A stretch of DNA of 58,798 nucleotides. Origin: Bacteroidota bacterium. Its GTDB lineage: Bacteria; Bacteroidota; Bacteroidia; Bacteroidales; JAAUTT01. Both the position numbers and the translations under genes were made by a program. The notes below the pieces were generated by a model. That model was not told the origin of the DNA. It did not search any database and saw nothing but the letters and a program-made list of their open reading frames with translations. Shown piece by piece: positions 55,423-58,798 of the stretch; position 1 is the stretch's first letter, and each line of letters begins with the position of its first letter. The stretch lies in NCBI GenBank assembly GCA_020048915.1, contig JAIFLU010000170.1, positions 1 to 58,798 on the forward strand. The letters run 5' to 3'.

Positions 55423-55670
55423 TGTAACAATGGTAACATTGGTAACATTTATATTTAATATACTGATATTGAATTTTATAACAATAGTCTAAAATGTTAC
55501 CAGTTGTTACAATTGTTACCAGTCAACTATAACCTTCTAATTAAATGAAGAATAGAATTATTTCCTAAATGTTACCAGTAAAATCACATTTTGTAACACA
55601 ACTGGTAACATGTATTTAATTATATATCATTTATTTACAAAGCTTGTTACCATTGTTACCATTGTTACCA
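55423..55670. other. iteron cluster, putative replication origin
   Basis: The 8-mer TGGTAACA (or TGTTACCA) occurs nine times without mismatch: 55431, 55440, 55495, 55514, 55570, 55603, 55645, 55654, 55663, with degenerate copies at 55424, 55505 and 55592. Two groups have exact 9-bp spacing (55431/55440 and 55645/55654/55663), and both orientations occur. The stretch 55385-55740 is non-coding and AT-rich. Directly downstream of a primase-helicase gene, this is the expected form of an iteron origin; it could also be an operator array. Confidence 0.75.
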
Positions 55671-55740
55671 TGAAAATTAAGGGAAGCCCTGAAAGAAATA
55701 GCTTTTATTACTTATATGTCACATTATTAATATTTTAATT

Positions 55741-56085
55741 ATGGAAGAAAAAATTGAAACACAAAAAAAAACTGGTTTAAAAAGGAAAAAAACTAAACCT
55801 ATCAATTACAAAGCTGAAAGTCTCCGGTATAAATCAGAACTTGAAAAATTACAGAAAACAGTAAAGATTGATCTTGATGGTAAGATTTCAATTGATTTCA
55901 GCTTAACTGACTTGTTTTGGATGAAATCTTTAATTGGAAAGGAATTAACTGAATTGGAAGGTGATTTGGTAACCTACGATAATGATGATAAGCTACCAGC
56001 TACAAAACAGGGCCACAAATTCATTTTAAATAAAATTAAGGTTCTTGAGAATATCTACAGAAAAATTGATTGTCTAACCATTTAA
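55741..56085 (+). CDS. hypothetical protein, coiled coil (114 aa)
   Basis: A 114-residue basic protein: N-terminal Lys-rich stretch (1-25), coiled-coil-like segment (YKAESLRYKSELEKLQKTVK), a beta-strand patch and a C-terminal helix (FILNKIKVLENIYRK). No family is recognised. It follows the iteron region and precedes a zinc-ribbon gene by 7 bases. Confidence 0.65.
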   Translation: MEEKIETQKKTGLKRKKTKPINYKAESLRYKSELEKLQKTVKIDLDGKISIDFSLTDLFWMKSLIGKELTELEGDLVTYDNDDKLPATKQGHKFILNKIKVLENIYRKIDCLTI

Positions 56086-56092
56086 TTATTAA

Positions 56093-56590
56093 ATGAAAAT
56101 GAAAAACGGAAAATGCATAGTATGTGGTAAGGAATTCGAGCCACGAGTTGGAAAAAAGTATTGCAGCGAAAATTGCAAATCTTCACACTACTACGAAACT
56201 AAAAAAAATATTTCCACTATCACCCAGGATGAAAACGAAGTACAGACTGCTGATTTTAAAACAAGAATTTTATACCGGTTTGACTATTCAGAGTTTCTAA
56301 AAGTTAGTCAGAGAATAAAAGGATTAGATTTTATGGAGTATTGTTATATAAGGTCAGGTTTGACAGGAAAATGGGACTTTGAACAACTAATTGAGTTTAT
56401 TGAAAGTTGGGATTCGGATTTTAGTTTGAATTCTAATTTACATAATCAACCTTACTTGGAATTTGTAAAATCATTTCAAAAAAATGCACTAGTATATACA
56501 ACAGAAAATAAAAAAAAATCTGAAAATATTACGGAAATTACTAGCGAAAACACTAAAGATTCCGATTATGATTCAACCGAAATGCCATAA
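56093..56590 (+). CDS. zinc-ribbon protein (165 aa)
   Basis: A 165-residue protein with an N-terminal zinc-binding motif C-x2-C ... C-x3-C (KCIVCGKEFEP, KKYCSENCKSSHYY), as in small FCS/recombination-associated zinc fingers. The rest is acidic with a helical central part (FDYSEFLKVSQRIKG; FEQLIEFIESWDSD) and a Ser/Thr/Asn-rich tail. The role is unknown; nucleic-acid binding is plausible. It is 7 bases downstream of the coiled-coil gene. Confidence 0.7.
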   Translation: MKMKNGKCIVCGKEFEPRVGKKYCSENCKSSHYYETKKNISTITQDENEVQTADFKTRILYRFDYSEFLKVSQRIKGLDFMEYCYIRSGLTGKWDFEQLIEFIESWDSDFSLNSNLHNQPYLEFVKSFQKNALVYTTENKKKSENITEITSENTKDSDYDSTEMP

Positions 56591-56623
56591 ATTTTATCAC
56601 TGAATTATTACTGTTTTATTACT

Positions 56624-56645
56624 GAACCTGGTTAACGCCAGGTTC
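56624..56645 (+). terminator. CCAGGTT-type hairpin 4
   Basis: GAACCTGG (56624-56631) and CCAGGTTC (56638-56645) form a perfect 8-bp stem with a 6-nt loop, followed by TTTTA. It lies 34 bases after the zinc-ribbon gene. Confidence 0.7.
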
Positions 56646-56779
56646 TTTTATTACTGATTCAACTAAATTATACCGAATACACGATTTATTTTCATCCAAT
56701 ATTCTATTGTTTTCAACTTATCTTACTAATTACTTTGACATTACAATTAATATTATTATTAACAGTAAAATTCATTATT

Positions 56780-57022
56780 ATGGAAACACAAGAAAAGAAG
56801 GCTAAAGCTCCAAAGGCTGAAATGAAAAGGTTTGTTGTTAAAACAAAGGGTTATAGTGAAACGTTTGACAGCATTGATAAGGCAAGAGGTCAATACGATG
56901 TTTTAAAAAAACGTTCGATCAAGGCTCAGGAAGCAACAAAAATTCAAATCTTTGAAAAAGAAAAGAATGAGTTAAAAGAAGTTGACTCAATCAATATTAC
57001 AGAAGATTTCTTTAGGGATTAG
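56780..57022 (+). CDS. small basic hypothetical protein (80 aa)
   Basis: An 80-residue lysine-rich protein; ATG at 56780 is preferred, as the TTG at 56735 only adds a hydrophobic leader from AT-rich DNA. It contains FVVKTKGYSETFDSIDKARG and a helical QYDVLKKRSIKAQEATKIQI. No family is recognised. It stands alone between a CCAGGTT hairpin and a strong terminator, with a 20-base gap to the latter. Confidence 0.6.
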   Translation: METQEKKAKAPKAEMKRFVVKTKGYSETFDSIDKARGQYDVLKKRSIKAQEATKIQIFEKEKNELKEVDSINITEDFFRD

Positions 57023-57041
57023 TCCTGAAAATATTTATAGA

Positions 57042-57069
57042 AAAGCCTTTCATTAACTTGGAAGGCTTT
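57042..57069 (+). terminator. rho-independent terminator
   Basis: AAAGCCTT (57042-57049) and AAGGCTTT (57062-57069) form a perfect 8-bp stem with a T-run directly after. It is a strong intrinsic terminator behind the 80-residue gene. Confidence 0.85.
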
Positions 57070-57099
57070 TTTTATTTTTGCTTTACTAATATTACTACC

Positions 57100-57294
57100 A
57101 TGAACAGTACAATACTAAAAGCAAATGATATTAAAATCCTAAACGGATGTTCTGTTCAAACTGCCTATACACTAATAAAAAATATAAAAGCATCTGTTGG
57201 AAAAACAAAGGAACAGTCGATAACAATCCAAGATTACTGCAATTATGAAAATGTCCATATTAATGAAGTCATTGAATTTTTAAAACTTGATTAA
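57100..57294 (+). CDS. small HTH-like protein near the integrase (64 aa)
   Basis: A 64-residue protein; ATG at 57100 is chosen over the TTG at 57058, which lies inside the terminator. ILKANDIKILNGCSVQTAYT reads as a helix-turn-helix start, followed by LIKNIKASVGK and QDYCNYENVHINEVIEFLK. Small HTH proteins of this type are common beside integrases in Bacteroidota mobile elements and may act as directionality factors. It faces the integrase gene tail-to-tail. Confidence 0.6.
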   Translation: MNSTILKANDIKILNGCSVQTAYTLIKNIKASVGKTKEQSITIQDYCNYENVHINEVIEFLKLD

Positions 57295-57419
57295 GGTGAT
57301 ATCGCATCTTATTTTATAATGGTGCTCGAGCAACATCATTTTTCTTGTTATCTCCGGATCTCACATCTTTAGAAATTAAGTTGCTGAAGTAACCGTAATT
57401 TTAATGATGCCAGCTGTAG

Positions 57420-58577
57420 TTAAGAAACTATTTTCATCAATCCCTTACTATTCCATTGCTCCATATACATAACCTTAACCTCATTCATAATTTTAGCATA
57501 AATCTGAGTTGTTTGTATGTCTGTATGTCCTAGAAGTTTGCTTATTACTTCAATGGGTATTCCTGAAGAAATTCCAATAGTGGCAAAAGTATGTCGGGCG
57601 CAATGAAAGCTAATATTCTTATTAATGGTTGCATCTTTTGCAATTTCCTTAAGCGTTCGGTTCATATATTGATTTACATAGGTTTTAAAAACTTTCTGCT
57701 TGGGGAATCCGGAGCCAATTAATTTTTTCGCCTGGGGAATAATAGGGACGGTTACTTGTTCTCTAGTTTTATGCATTACTATTTTTATTAATCCGTCAGA
57801 TAAGTTGCAAAATTTAAGGTTTTTTATATCCTGGTATCTTAACCCAGTATAACAGGAAAAAAGAAAACATTGTAGAGCATTCCGGTAGGCACGGTCTTTT
57901 GTTTCTTCGTAAAATTTCTCCAATATCGCTAATTCTATTGATGTTAAAAATTCCCTGGTTCCTTCCTTCCTGGCAATCGGGAATAATTTGAATACATTTT
58001 CTTTTATTAGTCCTTCTTTTAATGCCTTATTTAGTATGCTTTTAATTACTGCCATAGCCTTTGCCCTGGTATTTTCTTTGTTTTTCAGGTCAGTTATCAT
58101 GTAATTATCGTAAGCTTTTAGGAATGAAAGAGTAATATCTGAAAAGCTTAATTGAGGTGAATACTTCTTTAGCTTTGAAATATGACCGTTTAAGGTTTTA
58201 ATGGTGTAAAAAGAATACTTGGGTTTAAGGTTATCAATTTCCCTTGCAGCGAATTCATAAAAAGAATTTCCCCTAAACTCAGGTTTATTAAATATTCTTT
58301 CAAATTCACCCAGGGTAATCTGTTTATTTTGTATTGTATAATCTAAAAGAATTCTTTTCGCCCTACCAATGGCGTTTTCAATAGTAAGGTTAATATTATA
58401 AGAATCAGGGTAGTTTTTTTTAACCAATCTGTTTTTTTCATCCCAGGAACCAGGCAAGACCGAAATGTTTAGGGAAATGTTTTTCACCTTGCCAATGGTT
58501 ACTCTTAGGCAAATTGGATTTGTACCGTCTCTTTTTGTAAAGTCAGTACGGACAATAATTTTAACGTGTGCGTTCAT
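57420..58577 (-). CDS. tyrosine recombinase (island integrase)
   Basis: A 385-residue integrase with an N-terminal arm-binding/SAM-like part (about 1-200) and catalytic domain (about 205-370). The active-site set is complete: R247 (YTGLRYQD), K270 (HKTREQ), H325 and R328 (FHCARHT), H351 (LGHTDIQTTQ) and Y360 (IYAKI). It resembles the phage-type integrases of Bacteroidota islands and conjugative elements. It lies 150 bases from the tRNA-Arg gene, the expected place for the enzyme that inserts the island there. Its transcription points into the element. Confidence 0.95.
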   Translation of the reverse strand: MNAHVKIIVRTDFTKRDGTNPICLRVTIGKVKNISLNISVLPGSWDEKNRLVKKNYPDSYNINLTIENAIGRAKRILLDYTIQNKQITLGEFERIFNKPEFRGNSFYEFAAREIDNLKPKYSFYTIKTLNGHISKLKKYSPQLSFSDITLSFLKAYDNYMITDLKNKENTRAKAMAVIKSILNKALKEGLIKENVFKLFPIARKEGTREFLTSIELAILEKFYEETKDRAYRNALQCFLFSCYTGLRYQDIKNLKFCNLSDGLIKIVMHKTREQVTVPIIPQAKKLIGSGFPKQKVFKTYVNQYMNRTLKEIAKDATINKNISFHCARHTFATIGISSGIPIEVISKLLGHTDIQTTQIYAKIMNEVKVMYMEQWNSKGLMKIVS

Positions 58578-58594
58578 GGCTATTTTTATTTATC

Positions 58595-58618
58595 AATTGG
58601 TAAAAAATTGGTAAAGAA
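58595..58618. repeat. putative integrase arm-type sites, right (tandem)
   Basis: AATTGGTAAAAAA (58595-58607) followed by AATTGGTAAAGAA (58606-58618), the latter identical to the left-end copy at 50802-50814. They lie just upstream of the integrase start on its 5' side. Confidence 0.45.
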
Positions 58619-58689
58619 ATAGCCCAAAACATGAAAACTCGGTTTAAAATTTTAACCTCTAAACCTTCTGAAACCCTTATTAAAAGGCA

Positions 58690-58714
58690 GGATTGAAAAC
58701 CCACTTTTCAATCC
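58690..58714. terminator. perfect hairpin beside the tRNA 3' end
   Basis: GGATTGAAAA-CCCAC-TTTTCAATCC is a 10-bp perfect stem with a 5-nt loop, 14 bases from the tRNA 3' end. It may terminate tRNA transcription or serve as an integrase-binding structure. Confidence 0.55.
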
Positions 58715-58728
58715 TTACCCCCTCAAAG

Positions 58729-58798
58729 TAGCCCCACCGGGAATCGAACCCGAATTTACAGTTTAGGAAACTGTCGTTCTATCCATTGAACTATGGAA
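58729..58798 (-). tRNA. tRNA-Arg (CCT), 5' end cut by window
   Basis: Read on minus, 70 of about 72 bases are present: acceptor 3-7 TTCCA, D-arm GTTC...GAAC, anticodon stem ACAGT/ACTGT with loop TTCCTAA (anticodon CCT), T-arm TCGGG-TTCGATT-CCCGG and acceptor TGGGGCT plus discriminator A. CCA is not encoded. The acceptor pairs with two G-T wobbles at 3-70 and 4-69; the related copy at 50724-50745 has A at 70, which would pair properly. The 3' half may come from the island. Confidence 0.93.

Larger units (their letters stand above)
50724..58749. mobile_element. tRNA-Arg-integrated island, PICI-like
   Basis: About 8.0 kb between two tRNA 3'-end-like repeats. It carries integrase, divergent repressor and Cro-like regulators, an excisionase-like HTH protein, primase-helicase, an iteron cluster and seven or so small genes. 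The content is strongly AT-rich. No relaxase, portal, terminase or capsid gene was recognised, so self-transfer is unlikely and dependence on a helper phage or conjugative element is inferred. The direct repeat AATTGGTAAAGAA near both ends (50802-50814; 58606-58618, with a one-mismatch copy at 58595-58607) may be integrase arm sites. Confidence 0.7.

Noticed and set aside
55423..55670. CRISPR array
   Set aside because: Repeat units are only 8 bp, in both orientations, with no spacer-repeat regularity and no cas genes.
50724..58749. Mobilisable transposon or conjugative element
   Set aside because: No relaxase, coupling protein or mating-pore gene could be recognised, though a very divergent one cannot be excluded by eye.

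Overview
The window looks like a chromosomal piece from a Bacteroidota bacterium, most likely Bacteroidales/Marinilabiliales-like. The signs are two SusC/SusD outer-membrane pairs, each with its own ECF sigma factor and FecR-type anti-sigma factor, long signal-peptide-bearing glycoside hydrolases, promoters of the TTG/TAnnTTTG type, weak Shine-Dalgarno sites and a tyrosine integrase of the Bacteroidota phage/ICE type. The species cannot be named from the sequence alone.

Layout. (1) 177-2231 (minus): metallo-beta-lactamase-fold hydrolase, secreted sugar isomerase/epimerase-like TIM barrel, one small ORF. (2) 2396-7013: part of an exopolysaccharide locus: acyltransferase and GT2 glycosyltransferase on plus, then a BY-kinase/chain-length regulator and Wza-like exporter on minus. 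(3) 7370-17106: regulatory and uptake system 1 (ECF sigma, FecR, SusC, SusD, secreted alpha/beta-hydrolase); its susC carries a one-base frameshift. (4) 17203-24997: a MITE-like repeat, a small Cys protein, then system 2 (ECF sigma, FecR, intact SusC, SusD). (5) 25556-46535: an all-plus run of glycan-degrading enzymes (GH2, GH3, GH125, GH92, sialidase-like BNR protein, GH29, GH35, GH20, GH29, transglutaminase-like protein). Together with the SusCD pairs this is a polysaccharide utilisation locus. The enzyme set matches N-glycan degradation: alpha-mannose (GH92, GH125), beta-mannose (GH2), GlcNAc (GH20), fucose (two GH29), galactose (GH35) and possibly xylose (GH3). (6) 46652-48591 (minus): HEAT-repeat protein and ThuA-like lipoprotein. 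(7) 48992-50548: an AT-rich pentapeptide-like membrane protein.

(8) About 50724-58749: an approximately 8-kb AT-rich integrated element at the 3' end of a tRNA-Arg(CCT) gene, which is cut off by the window end. It has a tyrosine integrase next to the tRNA, a divergent repressor/Cro-like pair over shared operators, an excisionase-like HTH protein, a primase-helicase fusion followed directly by nine copies of an 8-bp iteron (a likely replication origin), several small unknown genes and recurrent CCAGGTT hairpins. No relaxase, capsid or terminase gene was seen. This architecture resembles phage-inducible chromosomal islands and is the best candidate here for an undescribed system.

Non-coding repeats are unusually rich in the PUL: a pair of 145-bp MITE-like elements in opposite orientation, a pair of about 155-bp hairpin repeats, a pair of about 120-bp TTCGACTCCGCTCA/TGAGCGAAGTCGAA hairpin repeats between enzyme genes, and a nested palindrome after susD2.
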